Position numbers and translations under genes: made by a program. Shown here piece by piece: positions 1-11,382 of a stretch of DNA of 64,000 nt (its first letter is position 1; the number at the start of each line of letters is the position of its first letter). Below the pieces are notes generated by a model. That model was given only the letters and a program-made list of their open reading frames with translations. It ran no database searches and was not told the origin of the DNA. The DNA is from Doris montereyensis (taxonomy: Eukaryota > Mollusca > Gastropoda > Nudibranchia > Dorididae): assembly GCA_037039925.1 (NCBI GenBank), contig JAXRKP010000240.1, positions 36,001 to 100,000 on the forward strand, given 5' to 3'.

Positions 1-440
1 GTAAACTCAAATACATTCTCCAACTGAGAGATATCAAATCCTGTAAATTCAAATACATTCTCCAACTGAGAGATATCAAATCCTGTAAATTCAAATACAT
101 TCCCCAACTGAGAGATATCAAATCCTGTAAATTCAAATACATTCTCCAACTGAGAGATATCAAATCCTGTAAATTCAAATACATTCTCAAACTGAGAGAT
201 ATCAAATCCTGTAAACTCAAACACATTCTCCAACTGAGAGATATCAAATCCTGTAAATTCAAATACATTCTCCAACTGAGGGATATCAAATCCTGTAAAT
301 TCAAATACATTCCCCAACTGAGAGATATCAAATCCTGTAAATTCAAATACATTCTCAAACTGACAGATATCAAATCCTGTAAATTCAAATACATTCTCAA
401 ACTGAGAGATATCAAATCCTGTTAACTCAAACACATTCTT
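1..440. repeat. 42-bp minisatellite, about 10.5 copies
   Basis: Units start at 1, 43, 85, 127 and so on to 421 with an exact 42-bp period and a few substitutions. Each contains the motif caactgagagatatcaaatc. The last copy is truncated near 440. The array runs off the left edge, so its full length is unknown. It lies just upstream of the first exon seen here and is probably intronic. Confidence 0.97.
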
Positions 441-560
441 GTTTAGAGATGCAATTGACACTTTACACTCGTATTTTATGTTGCCTGTGTTGTTGCTCAA
501 ATTTGCCGCTAACTTCAAACTTTTTTTCATTCTGTTGACCTGTTCTATGCTTCAATTCAG

Positions 561-692
561 GACCACAATTGTGTTAAGGAACTTCGCAGTACGATGGCTC
601 AGATGCAGCAAAAGTTTACCGATCTTCAAACAGAAAGCATGGAACAGAAGATACAATTGTCAGAACAAAAGCGAGAATTACAAATGCTTAAG
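561..692 (+). CDS. Internal exon of unrecognised gene 1 (coiled-coil segment)
   Basis: A 132-bp exon bounded by an acceptor (ttcaattcag) and a consensus donor (gtaagt at 693). It is open for exactly 44 codons in phase 0. The peptide is rich in Q, E, K and L, with stretches such as ELRSTMAQMQQKF and EQKRELQMLK that suit a coiled coil. It joins in phase to the exon at 3423. Upstream exons lie outside the window or are hidden by the repeat array. I do not recognise the protein family. The exon call rests on splice sites, composition and phase agreement with three later exons. Confidence 0.8.
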
Positions 693-817
693 GTAAGTTA
701 AGAGATATACAATTTCTTATTAGTTCAGACTTTATGGTGTTCCTACCATTACCATTAGACCTCTGATTATTTGACCAATGGGCGGTTTAAAGAATTTTAC
801 GAAGTTCAAGCTTGTGG

Positions 818-922
818 CATTGACATAAAGGGTATGGCTGTTAGACAAAGAAACTTTTAACGTGTTTGGGACATTGACATAAAGGGTATGGCTGTTAGAC
901 AAACAAACTTTTAACGTGTTCT
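818..922. repeat. 54-bp tandem duplication in intron 1 of gene 1
   Basis: Two near-identical copies start at 818 and 872, sharing cattgacataaagggtatgg and the downstream acttttaacgtgtt. Nothing marks it as functional. Confidence 0.9.
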
Positions 923-957
923 GATGCTTAAGGATAGGAAGAACTTAATTTTTCAAG

Positions 958-1625
958 AGGCTTTCTTTCTTTCTTTATCAGGTCCCATTCTACTTTCCGG
1001 TATACTGGTTTAGATGCCCGAAATGATCTTTCTCCAGGCTGTCCTGTCCTGACATTTTTGCTTCCTTCCGTGAAAGTTAGATTTCTTTGCTTTAATGCCT
1101 CTTTCATATCTTCTTTCTCAGAGGTCTGCCTTTTGGTCTTTTACCTTGGGTTTTAGCACTGTATACCAATTTCGCTTTTCTATTGTCATTCATTCTGTTT
1201 ACATGCCCAAACCATCTAGTTGATTTATTTCTAACTTAGTTTTTATGCCATAGGCTTTGGTTTGATGTCTTATTGTTGTGTTTCTGATTTTGTCTCTTTT
1301 AGTTTTCCCTAGTACTGTTGCTTGTACTTTACTGTATTCCCTACTGTCTAAGGTCCAGATTTCACCGCCATAGAGGAGAGTAGGACAATAAACTCTGCTG
1401 TATCTACTACCATTTTATTTTTTGTAGGCAATTCTTGTTTACATATAAATGCCTTTCCTAGATGGTTATATATTGTCATTGCCTTCTGGCTTCTCTGGCT
1501 GATTTCTTCTCTTAGTTTTCCTCTGAGCTAATCATTACTCCTAAGTAATTGTAGCTTTGTACTTGTTCTAAATTCTGCCTGGCCAATTTAAGATTTTGTG
1601 TTTTAGCCAGTTTCGCTGCAATCAC
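958..1625 (-). mobile_element. 3' fragment of the APE-type LINE family (copy A)
   Basis: This antisense copy matches the 3' ends at 19913, 35229-37655 and 62152. Its CTTT-rich left edge is the complement of a GAAA-type tail, followed by the complement of the C-terminal reverse transcriptase ORF. The similarity stops near 1625, so the element is strongly 5'-truncated, as is usual for LINE insertion. Many substitutions and indels show it is dead. It sits in intron 1 of gene 1 in antisense orientation. Confidence 0.85.
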
Positions 1626-1761
1626 GATAAACATATTTTCGTCTCCCAATTTCTCATTTTTATGAAACGAACCAGTAAACCTACATTAATACAATGACCG
1701 ACTATCCAGATGTGCACACTAGTAGCAGAATTTCCACAGATTATGCAATATCAGCAAGGCG

Positions 1762-1900
<139 letters not shown>

Positions 1901-2717
1901 AACTATTCAAACCTCTTACTGCACCAACAGACTTTTTTTTTGTCGCATTACTCTTACTATAACAACAGATATTCTACGTGTTTTACACAAGAAATGTTTA
2001 TATTATATATCACATTATACTGATATGACACATTATGGTTCATGTGAAGAAGCTTGTCATAAAAAGCATGATACTACTGATACTCTTGTGAATTACAGCT
2101 CTACTTTCTGTCCCTGCAGATCTTGAAATTGCGTTTTCTAAATCTCAAACCTTGGTTTATATTGGATTTGAGGTTGATGGGGCACAATTAAATCATTATC
2201 TGCTGACACTTGGTATTAGGCAATGTTTCCCAGTCGCTGCATCACGTTGACCTATTTCACCCGCCACAACTAACCGTTTCAGCTGTTAGCTTGGTCTGAA
2301 ATACTGATCACTATTTAGACAGACCATCAAGGTGATCGCCCCCTAACTGAATGGAAGATGACTCTCTCAACTCTCAGCTGCTGTCAATCAAGTGTATCAG
2401 CCAATAGATTTTGATGCACACGTTACGATGACCAGCCGGTGACCATTATACGCCCTTTTAAAATGAAAACGAGAGGGCCGTGGCAGGCTGCTGTTTTCAC
2501 GAAGCCGATTATTCGGTCCCGCTGTCGATTATACGACATCTTTTGAAAACGGGTGGCATCATTTTGATTTTACCCCTTTTAAAAAATTGAAATGCCTCTC
2601 ATTTTGAAAACAAAACAAAACGTTACGATGACCCTTGAATCGGTGTGTGTTGTGCCCGAGGTCAGTGAACACGGGATCTGCCCTCTCACCGGTCTATCGC
2701 GAGCCCCCTTCACCTTT

Positions 2718-2776
2718 TTTCCTCTGTCTCTCTCTCCCTCTGTCTGTTTGTTCGCCTGTCTGTCTGTCTGTCTGTT

Positions 2777-2866
<90 letters not shown>

Positions 2867-2974
2867 TCTCTCTCTCTATCTGTCTCTCTCTATATCTCTA
2901 TCTATTTCTATGTGTATGTTTGTCTTTCTATCTGTGTGTGTGTGTCTCTCTCTGTCTGTCTCTCTGTCTGTCTG

Positions 2975-3062
<88 letters not shown>
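2718..3062. repeat. Compound CT / GTCT / GT microsatellite
   Basis: Two long CT blocks (about 2779-2875 and 2980-3058) are separated by GTCT, TCTA and GT-rich stretches. It abuts the tRNA-like SINE head at 3081-3152. Confidence 0.97.
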
Positions 3063-3080
3063 AAGGAACACAAAGTTGAG

Positions 3081-3152
3081 GCTAGCTTTGCCAGGATTCT
3101 AACCAGGGACCTCATGATCCCATGTCCAGCAGCCTAACCACTCCGCCATCCG
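3081..3152 (-). mobile_element. tRNA-derived SINE head
   Basis: Read on the minus strand it has an A-box-like TGGCGGAGTGGTTAGG and a B-box-like GGTTAGAATCC about 45 bases later, the spacing of an internal pol III promoter. The same head occurs at 55435-55505 and, in the other orientation, near 17336. No clean cloverleaf 3' end is seen, so this is a SINE head or tRNA pseudogene rather than a functional tRNA. Confidence 0.6.
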
Positions 3153-3422
3153 GTATAGGTCACATATATATATATTATTTTCTCTTTTGGTCTTCGGTGT
3201 GAGATGTTTTTGCTCCGTGTATGACACATAAGTGTAAATTCTCCTCAGAGTTTTACTAAAATATCCTTTAAAAATGGTAATCCTGACCTGCTACTAGGCC
3301 TGTATCATGTTCCATATTATTTCTTCTCCTTTATGTGCAGTTTGTGCTCTTTTAGTATTATTGTCCCTTTGGTTAGTTTTTTTATAGCTTTGTATGATAT
3401 TTTATTTTATTTTGCTTTCCAG

Positions 3423-3502
3423 GAGCTGTTAAAGTCCATGCGAGTGCCTAATCCTCGCATCAGGGAAATGCAGTCTAATATGGAGAATGAAGATGTTATC
3501 AG
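3423..3502 (+). CDS. Internal exon of unrecognised gene 1
   Basis: An 80-bp exon between a polypyrimidine acceptor (tttgctttccag) and the donor gtgaat. It carries 26 codons plus two bases, so it ends in phase 2. The peptide begins ELLKSMRVPNPRIREMQ and continues into an acidic NMENEDVI. The upstream exon at 561 ends in phase 0 and the next exon at 4532 supplies the missing single base, so the frame is preserved across both junctions. Family unknown. Confidence 0.8.
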
Positions 3503-3963
3503 GTGAATTGCCCTGTTTGCATTTTATATTTTAATGCTTTGGCAAAGGTGGTTAAGAAGCAGTGACAATGTTCTGGGGCTAGTAAAGATTTAGATATATA
3601 AAACTAATAGAAATTGTCCGCAGTTTCTGCCGCCAACCAGCCTGAGTACAATATACTTTGACTTACTTGACTAAGAGCACATCCCCAACGATATTGGCCG
3701 ACTTCGTGGCCTTGGCCTTTCTCGTTATCTCTATGATGAGTGCTCCTTTTTGTTGCGATGTCTCTCAAGCCCTCCAGGTCCCTCTTACATTCCAGGCTTA
3801 TGTTGTGGTCCAATTGTTTTCAGTCCATTGTCAAGCTTGACAGGGAGAGTGTTAATAGATACATATACCTCTGAAATTGGAAGGGAGGGAGGGGGAGAAA
3901 TGGGGCTGTTTCATTTTCTCTTCTTCTCTGTTTTGTCTTTTGTCATTCCCTTTGTCGTACGGC

Positions 3964-4446
3964 CGGTTGACGGGCACTGCTGGTAGGTCTTCCTTTTACT
4001 TTTTCACTTCTCTTTCATTTTGTTATTTCCTGTTAATTCACCTTGAGATCACCACAATGGTGGACAGGGCAAATTTCAATGAAACAAATCCTTTGTCGTC
4101 CTGGGCGGGCACTGCTGGTAGGTCCTATTTCTTTCCTTTCCTTCTTTCACTCATCTTTCATCGTGCAGTTTCCTCTTAATTCACCCTGAGATCACCACAA
4201 TAGAGGAGAGGGTAAATTTCAATGAAACAAACAAATTGTCGTCCAGCCATCACATGTTGGTGTGTTGTCTCTCAACAAGTTTGTTCCAAATTATTATTGT
4301 GTGTTCTTGGTGGGCGGGTGCTCCTGGCAGGTAGGCCCTCCTTTTTTCTTTCATTCTTTTACTTATATTTCAACTTTGATGTTTCCTCTTATTTTACCCA
4401 GAAATCAGCGCAATTGATGGACGGGGTAAATTTCTATGAAATGAGC
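3964..4446 (+). repeat. Three copies of a dispersed repeat of about 125 bp
   Basis: Copies lie at about 3964-4090, 4105-4232 and 4307-4446. Each starts with a (gc)gggc-ctgctggtaggtcct-like motif, passes through a CTTT-rich stretch and ends near gagatcaccacaat followed by aatttcaatgaaac. Related copies occur at 16000-16106, 23310-23443 and, inverted, at 29088-29235 and 39640-39715. No coding capacity or terminal repeats are visible. It is probably a non-autonomous mobile element of unknown class. It lies in intron 2 of gene 1. Confidence 0.7.
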
Positions 4447-4531
4447 AAATATGTATTTTTGTCACCTTTTTATTTTATTTTTTGTTAAGTTCTTTTGTAA
4501 TTGAAATTTCTTTTTGTGTATTCTTGTTCAG

Positions 4532-4773
4532 ATGGGTCGGAAATCTTCAGCCTGCCAGGGTGACTCGATGGGGTGGAATGATTTCAACACCGGATGCCAT
4601 CCTGCAAGCCGTCATCAAACGTGCTTTGATAGAAAGTGGGAGCCCGTCCCATATAGTTAATGAACTGATGGAGAATGCTCATGAAAGGAGGTGGCCAACT
4701 GGTCTCAGTACACTGGAAACGCGACAGCTCAACCGACGGCAATATGAAAACTACGTCACAAAGCGAATCCCCG
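4532..4773 (+). CDS. Penultimate exon of unrecognised gene 1, conserved-looking domain
   Basis: A 242-bp exon after a T-rich acceptor (ttcttgttcag), with donor gtaaat at 4774. One base completes the Arg codon begun at 3502, then 80 codons follow and one base is left over. The peptide is basic and well structured, with segments WVGNLQPARVTRWGGM, DAILQAVIKRALIESG, HIVNELMENAHERRWPTG and LNRRQYENYVTKRIPG. It looks like a compact helical domain. There are no stops or indels. I have a sense that this C-terminal domain is conserved in animals but cannot name the family. Confidence 0.87.
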
Positions 4774-5324
4774 GTAAATTCTGAAAGTTTTGTTTTCATG
4801 ACGGCCTCATTTATTTACAAGAGTGATATAAAAATCTCAATTATTAATTAGATTCTATGGCAATACAAGATAGTCGGATTTGGGCAATCTAGATTTCTAA
4901 AGTTGAAAGGGTGAAAATGCAAGTACGATTAAGTAGATCTAGCGGTCTGCTCTCCCGGCGTGCACTGGCAAGAATAAGTTGTGAAATGACACGCCTATGA
5001 TGTTGAAGATGCCATAGCTACTATTTTCCCACAATTTTATGATGTATATCTAAATAAATCTAGTCATATATGTTTATTCACATGTTTAGATAGATCACAT
5101 TTAAGTATTAAAGTCAGCATGTACATCTCCTGTTGTCACTATACAATGAACAGCACTAGTAAAAAAAAACAGTCATACAAAAGAGTTACCACTGATCTGG
5201 GAGATCGCGCAATGCAGGCCCATCATTTATCATGTTCTGATAATGTTCTTTACTCCCTATTGGGTTTGTTTCTTTGTCTGTGCCATATTGACATGTCACA
5301 TAGAAAGACAGATAGAAATGAGAT

Positions 5325-6662
5325 CATGTAAAGCAAAGATAATGAAAAGTGGAGATAGTGAAAAGTGTACATATTGCAAAGTGAAGATAATGAAAAGTGT
5401 ACATAATGAATAGTGAACATAATGCAAAGTGAAGATAATGAAAAGTGTACATAATGAATAGTGAACATAATGCAAAGTGAAGATAATGAAAAGTGTACAT
5501 AATGCAAAGCGAACATAATGAAAAGTGTACATAATGCAAAGTGAACATAATGAAAAGTGAACGTAATGCAAAGTGACAATAATGAAAAGTGAACATAATG
5601 AAAAGTGAACATAATGCAAAGTGAACATAATGAATAGTGAACATAATGAATCGTGAAGATAATGAATAGTGAACATAATGCAAAGTGAACATAATGAATA
5701 GTGAACATAATGAATAGTGAACATAATGCAAAGTGAAGATAATGAAAAGTGAACATAATGCAAAGTGAAGATAATGAAAAGTAAACATAATGCAAAGTTA
5801 ACATAATGCAAAGTGAACATAATGAAAAGTGTACATAATGCAAAGTGAAGATAATGGCAAAGTGAACATAATGCAAAGTGGAGATAATGCAAAGTGAAGA
5901 TAATGGCAAAGTGTACATAATGCAAAGGGAACATAATGCAAATTGCAGGTAATAAAAAATTAACATAATGTAAAGTGTACATAATAAAAAGTGTACGTAA
6001 TGCAAAAGGAAGATAATGTAAAGCGTACATAATGAAAAGTGAACATAATGGCAAAGTGTCCATAATTGGAAGTGCAGATAATTAAAAGTGTAAATAATGA
6101 AAAGTGTAAATAATGAAAAGTGTACGTAATGCAAAGTGAACATAATGTAAAGTGAAGATAATGAAAAGCATACATAATGCAAAGTAAAGGTAATGCAAAG
6201 TATACATAATGCCAAGTTAAGATAATGAGTAATGAAGATAATGCAAAGTGAACATATTGAAAAGCGAACATAATAAAAAGTGTACATAATGAAAAGTGAA
6301 GATTATGAATAATGAAGATAATGCAGAGTGAACATATTGAAAAGTGAACATGATAAGAAGTGAACATAATGAAAAGTGAAGATTATGAATAATGAAGATA
6401 ATGCAGAGTGAACATATTGAAAAGTGAACATAATAAAAAGTGAACATATTGAACAGTGAACATAATGAGCAGTGAATATAATGAGCAGTGAACATAATGA
6501 AAAGTGAACATAATGAATAGTGAACATAATGAAAAGTGAACATAATGAATAGTGAACATAATGAAAAGTGAACATAATGAATAGTGAACATAATGAAAAA
6601 TAAACATAATGAAAAGTGAAGATACAGCAAAGTGAACATAGTGATAAGTGAAGATAATGCAC
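5325..6662. repeat. 16-bp minisatellite, about 80 copies
   Basis: The unit is close to gaaaagtgaacataat, with common variants (gaatagtg, gcaaagtg, gtgtac, gaagat). Because 16 is not a multiple of three, every minus-strand frame cycles through the same 16-residue pattern and stays open for 100-345 codons. That explains the overlapping minus-strand open frames rich in F, H, Y, L and C. It fills much of intron 3 of gene 1. It ends before a gacaataaag motif at 6685. Confidence 0.97.
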
Positions 6663-7203
6663 CACCGTGGTAATGTCATTACGTGACAATAAAGTTATCT
6701 GGTCTTATATTATCTTATACCTTGGTGAAATTGTCTAAATGCGAAAGTCCATGATATATGAGATATGAGATTTGTCCATAAAATTATCAAATGCACGCTT
6801 CTTTATGTTTTTATAAGTCTTGGAGGCCTTGATCCAATAGACAGGCTCCACTATTGCACATGACCTAAACGCAGATTTCCGTTTATTTTCCCAACTCGGA
6901 AACTCTAACCTCTTAAGTCCAGGAGTGGTTACTTGTTTAGATCTTTCAAAAAGCTCAATTGTATCCGTGTAAGTCCGTTTTGTGCACAACTGATTACTGA
7001 TTTTCCATTTACTACATTCTAAAGATTAAAATATTTATTAAATTGAAACCGAAAAGTATAACATTCTGTTTGCACCCCTATTGAGATCACGTAGTACGTT
7101 TTTTTGCTTCTCCTAAACAGTTACGTTAGACAAGTTTACATGTTTCATCAGCGATATGTTATTTCCATTGAACTAAATGTAAATCGTTGTCGTTCCCATC
7201 TAG

Positions 7204-7307
7204 GTAAGCAAGCAGTGATTGTTATGGCCTGTGAAAACCAGCACATGCCGGATGATTTGATCATAGAGCCAGGCCTAGTCATGATCTTTGCCCACGGAGT
7301 TGAGTGA
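7204..7307 (+). CDS. Terminal exon of unrecognised gene 1 with stop codon
   Basis: The acceptor is cgttcccatctag and the stop is TGA at 7305-7307. Two bases complete a Gly codon with the last base of the previous exon, and 33 further codons follow. The peptide (KQAVIVMACENQHMPDDL, then EPGLVMIFAHGVE) is strikingly hydrophobic and ordered for an exon end. All four exons join in one frame, giving about 185 residues of C-terminal sequence. I cannot assign a function. The last residues lie two bases downstream of a GTAAG-like motif, so the exon start could be misjudged by a splice variant, but phase supports this choice. Confidence 0.85.
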
Positions 7308-7435
7308 ACACGAAACAGGTCAGTTCTAAAGAGCTGGTGGTGACGGTGAAGTTTTGATTGGTGATGGTTGCGTTCTTATAAGTGGCTGAAGAGCAGAATC
7401 AAAATTAAGCACGTAATACTCTTTTAGAACAAGGC

Positions 7436-7650
7436 ACACGTAGCTCAGTTGATAGAGGGTCTGATTACCACTCAGACAGCCGAATTCGATTCTCAGTCCA
7501 GGCAACTTTTTCTGACCCCCAAATTGACCCAGCAGCAAATGGGAAGCTAGGTGTATTCAGATTTTGCGACAGTAGACTTGGCTTGGAAAGCAAAGGGCAA
7601 ACTGCCACATTGGACCGTATGCGGATAAAAATCAGGACTTACTACTGATT
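7436..7650 (+). mobile_element. tRNA-derived SINE (copy 1)
   Basis: The head has an A box (tagctcagttgatagag, 7441-7457) and a B box (gaattcgattctcag) about 35 bases later. A non-tRNA body follows, with cccagcagcaaatggg, tattcagat and ggaaagcaaagggcaaact. The same head and body recur at 7839-8050, which defines a family. It lies in the 3' flank or 3' UTR of gene 1. Confidence 0.78.
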
Positions 7651-7838
7651 ATCCTTAAGTCATCTCCAATCTCTAAGTATGGGTACTTTAGTTTACTGCT
7701 TTAGAAAGTAAATGAAAAGAATTCTCAGATGTTGAGGAAAGATCGGATTACTTATCTTCTGTGAGATGATAACCACTATCAAGCATGCTGATAAAGAAAT
7801 TTCCTACCGAAAGAGTCCCTGCAATTATTATTCTTAGA

Positions 7839-8050
7839 CAGCTGGTAGCTCAGTTGGTGGAACGGCTGACTACCACGCATGAGGTCTGAGTTCGATTTTA
7901 GTCAGTGACATATTTTTCTTGCTCTCCTGTCAACCCAGCACTGAAATGGGTAGCTAGGTCTATTCAGACCCGGTGAAAGTAAAGGCAGCGTGGAAAGCAA
8001 CGGCAAACTACCACACCGTGCCGTATGCCAAGAAAAAATCATGATTCTAC
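7839..8050 (+). mobile_element. tRNA-derived SINE (copy 2)
   Basis: It has the same organisation as the copy at 7436: a tagctcagttggtgg A box, a gagttcgatttta B box, then a body with cccagcactgaaatggg, gtctattcagac and ggaaagcaacggcaaacta. The body resembles the first copy more than the loop regions of the head do. Same orientation, about 190 bp apart. Confidence 0.78.
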
Positions 8051-8089
8051 CCGATTCTCCTACGCTCCACTCTGGGTGTGGAGCTTATG

Positions 8090-8850
8090 TTACTTTACGT
8101 TACATCAATCTTGGCACTACTTTTTCATTTAATGCAATTTGGGTTATTTTGCATTACATCAACCTTGGCACTTCTTTTTAATTTAATGTAATTTGGGTTA
8201 TTTTGCATTACATCAATCTTGGCACTTCTTTTAATTTAATGCAATTTAATGGGTTATTTTGCATTACATGAACCTAGGCACTACTTTTTAATTTAATGCA
8301 ATTCGGGTTATTTTGCATTACATGAACCTAGGCACTACTTTTTAATTTAATGCAATTTGGGTTATTTTGCATTACATGAACCTAGGCACTACTTTTTAAT
8401 TTAATGCAATTTGGGTTATTTTGCATTACATGAACCTAGGCACTACTTTTTAATTTAATGCAATTTGGGTTATTTTGCATTACATGAACCTAGGCACTAC
8501 TTTTTAATTTAATGCAATTTGGGTTATTTTGCATTACATGAACCTTGGCACTACTTTTTAATTTAATGCAATTTGGGTTATTTTTTACGTTACATCAACC
8601 TTGGCACTACTTTTTAATTTAATGCAATTTGGGTTAACGTTACATCAACCTTGGCACTACTTTTTAATTTAATGCAATTTACATACGTTATCAACCTTGG
8701 CACTACTTTTTAATTTAATGCAATTTGGGTTACTTTTACGTTACATCAACCTTGGCACTACTTTTTAATTTAATGCAATTTGGGTTACTTTACGTTACAT
8801 CAACCTTGGCACTTCTTTTTTAATTTAATGCAATTTGAGTACCGATGTAT
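8090..8850. repeat. 54-bp minisatellite, about 14 copies
   Basis: The period is 54 bp in the regular central part (for example 8347 to 8401). Units carry tggcactactttttaattt and caatttgggttattttgcat. The right end has shorter, deleted units. The array ends beside a gacaataaat motif at 8864. Confidence 0.96.
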
Positions 8851-8879
8851 TTCTTCAAGTCATGACAATAAATGATAGT

Positions 8880-10980
8880 GTTATATTCAGGTTGCTTTCA
8901 TTTTATTCAGTAACAGTTGGTGGGCTTACAATAAACTATGTTTAAAGTGTGTGCTTCCAAACTGAATAGAGATGAGACACAAGATATCTTAGATATTTCG
9001 ACATTACATAATTGGGCATAGACCTGAAACACACACACGTGCAAAGACATGAAACACATACACATACACATACATGCACACACACACACACACACATACA
9101 CACTGATTCTTTTACTTGCATGTATGTATACATAATTCTCACATTGCATACACAGGTCACAATGCATTTTCTTGTGCACAGTCTGTACATGTGTAGATCT
9201 GTTTTTGTCTTTCTAATTTATTTTATTCTATGATAACCCAGGGATAAATATATTTTAATCGTCTATTTTCTTTTCCACATCTAGATGTCGGGTTGAAAGA
9301 ATTTTGAAACTGTCCGTTGGAAGAAACAACCAAGCTCCCTCTATCATTACTAGTAGCTGTGTAACTGCCGTGTGTTTATTGGAAAAACTTATGAGGAGAA
9401 TTTTCCGCATCTCTATGCTCTTTCTTCAACACTTGATGGACATGTGTGTCATAAGGTCTGAGACTCGGTGAAGTGGATATTCGTCTTATAATGATATTAG
9501 TGTTATTATGTGTAGGAGTTGTGCACGGTTGCGGACATTCTTACCAAAAACACTTTTACTTCATATAACGGAAGATGTGGGATTTTGCTGCGGGGGCAAA
9601 GTCTTGATAATTCCATCTTGACTTCATTTTCTCTCTGAGGCTTGAAACTGAATTAGTAGAGGAGCATTTGGATTTTTTAGTTTTGATGTATTATTTTTTT
9701 ATCTGTTGTGTCAAATGTGCATCATGAAAGTTAAAAATCATGAAATGACACTGAGGTTGTGCGTGGCCGGAACTAACTTATCTATACTGCAATGGCTCAT
9801 GACTAGAAAATTAACAAACTTACACATTTGACTCTAAGACATGCATTCATCTGTGTATTTTATTCTGTTAAGTGTATGCATATCTAAGGTCCATACCTAC
9901 ATTTTCTTCTTTTTTTTTTTCATTTTCCCCAGTCTATAAGATTTTGTTGGGTTTTTTTATTTGTGTGCATGTTTGGGCGTTGTCTTTTTCTTTTTTCTCT
10001 CCGTGAAACTTTTCACTTTTTGTCTAATTTCAAATGTCATTCATGAATAGTGTGTTGGCTTCTTGTTGGGTTTTCTGTTTTGGTTTTTTTTAGACGAAGT
10101 GAAATCTGGTCTTGTTTATCATCCCATCATTGCTGTATTATTATATCCATTGATATACGATCTTAAATTATTTTGTAAATACAGGATAGAATTGATTGCC
10201 TTCGTTAAGTTTACTCGTCTTCGTTAAGTTTACTCATCATCTTTCTTTTCTCAGCGCCGTCTTTCAAATGCAGGGGGGGGGGTTCATTTTTCCTTATCTT
10301 AAGATGTCCCCAAAGTTCAACAGAATGACCATTGTTGAAAAGAAAAAGAAACACTCACTTCAGAGAAGTGAGACAAAAGAGCCTTGATTGAACATTTATT
10401 CCCTTTTATGCATTTTATAAATGCATTCCTCAAAATTTCTTTGGCTGAAAGAAAGATTCTTTTCTTTTCATTTTTATGTGTGTGTGTCTATTTCAAATGT
10501 TTCCCAATAATTACGTACGTTTCTAAATAATAAGGTATTGACCCTTTTTGTCTAGTTGTGTAATTAGACGTAATTAGATTACATGATATAAACTAGCTGT
10601 GCCTTTTTTTCTTCTTTTTTTGACAATTAAACGACCTGTTAAAGCTGCCATTACATTTGTTGTCAACCATCTGGCTGAACAAAGTCACCAGTAAAAGTAG
10701 AAATGACAGCTGATGCATAGGTTCATCTTCAGCATGAAACTTTGTCATGAAAGTTTATTTCAATGTCCAAATGACAGTGGGTGAGAAGAAAGGGATTTGG
10801 ATGCTCTTTATCCCCGTTGAGAAACTCCAGTCTGTGGGTAGGGACGTACGTGCGCAGACCTAAATCCAATTGTTGTAGATGTTTGAAGGACTGACATGTC
10901 TTACCGTATAGTTTTCAGTGTTGTGATTATCTTTCCCTTGATAAACCATGTCATTGAGGTCTTGGTTTGAACTATAGTTT
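8880..10980. other. AT-rich stretch without a recognised gene
   Basis: It contains a CA-rich block (about 9030-9103), poly-T tracts near 9910 and 10610, and a G9 run near 10271. A weak acceptor-like motif (cacatctag) precedes 9285, but the sequence after it has early stops in each frame. I see no exon, tRNA or element here. It may include the 3' UTR of gene 1. Confidence 0.5.
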
Positions 10981-10984
10981 CCCT

Positions 10985-11100
10985 AGGACTGGATGTTCTA
11001 TTCTTGGGAAAGAACGCGTAACGGTCTTCTCATCCTAGCCATGTGCAAATGGGTACCAGCAATACTGGGAAGATAATACCCTTAACAGACCAGCGTCTTG
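10985..11100. mobile_element. SINE core-like fragment
   Basis: The motifs cttgggaaagaacgcgtaac and catgtgcaaatgggtaccag resemble the central domain seen at 19130-19200 and, inverted, at 55340-55430. No tRNA head is attached. This is a weak call from similarity inside the window. Confidence 0.4.
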
Positions 11101-11382
11101 TCTAGGGGAGGATCTGGTGTCACCTGTCCTGTTTTGTGTTACACAAACTTAGATTAAGTTCAGCTCTATAAACCTCAAAATTGTATTGAATCTGTACCTG
11201 CTTGTTTCGCTATGTCACTAATCTCAGACGAAAGAACAAAGGAATCCTTAGCCTAGAAAACTTCAAGGCTTATGTAAAGGTGTTTTTTAACATTTTTGTC
11301 CCACATATATCATTTCATCTCAAGAACAAATAAAGTGTTTGTGATTTTTCTAAAAAAATGTTTGTAAATGCTAATGAATGAC

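Noticed and set aside
439..560. Start of gene 1 at the ATG near 439
   Set aside because: The frame from 439 differs from the exon frame, and an acceptor at 551-560 with the phase-consistent downstream exons favours an internal exon.
7436..7505. A functional tRNA gene
   Set aside because: A and B boxes are present, but the same head plus a shared non-tRNA body recurs at 7839, so it is a SINE.
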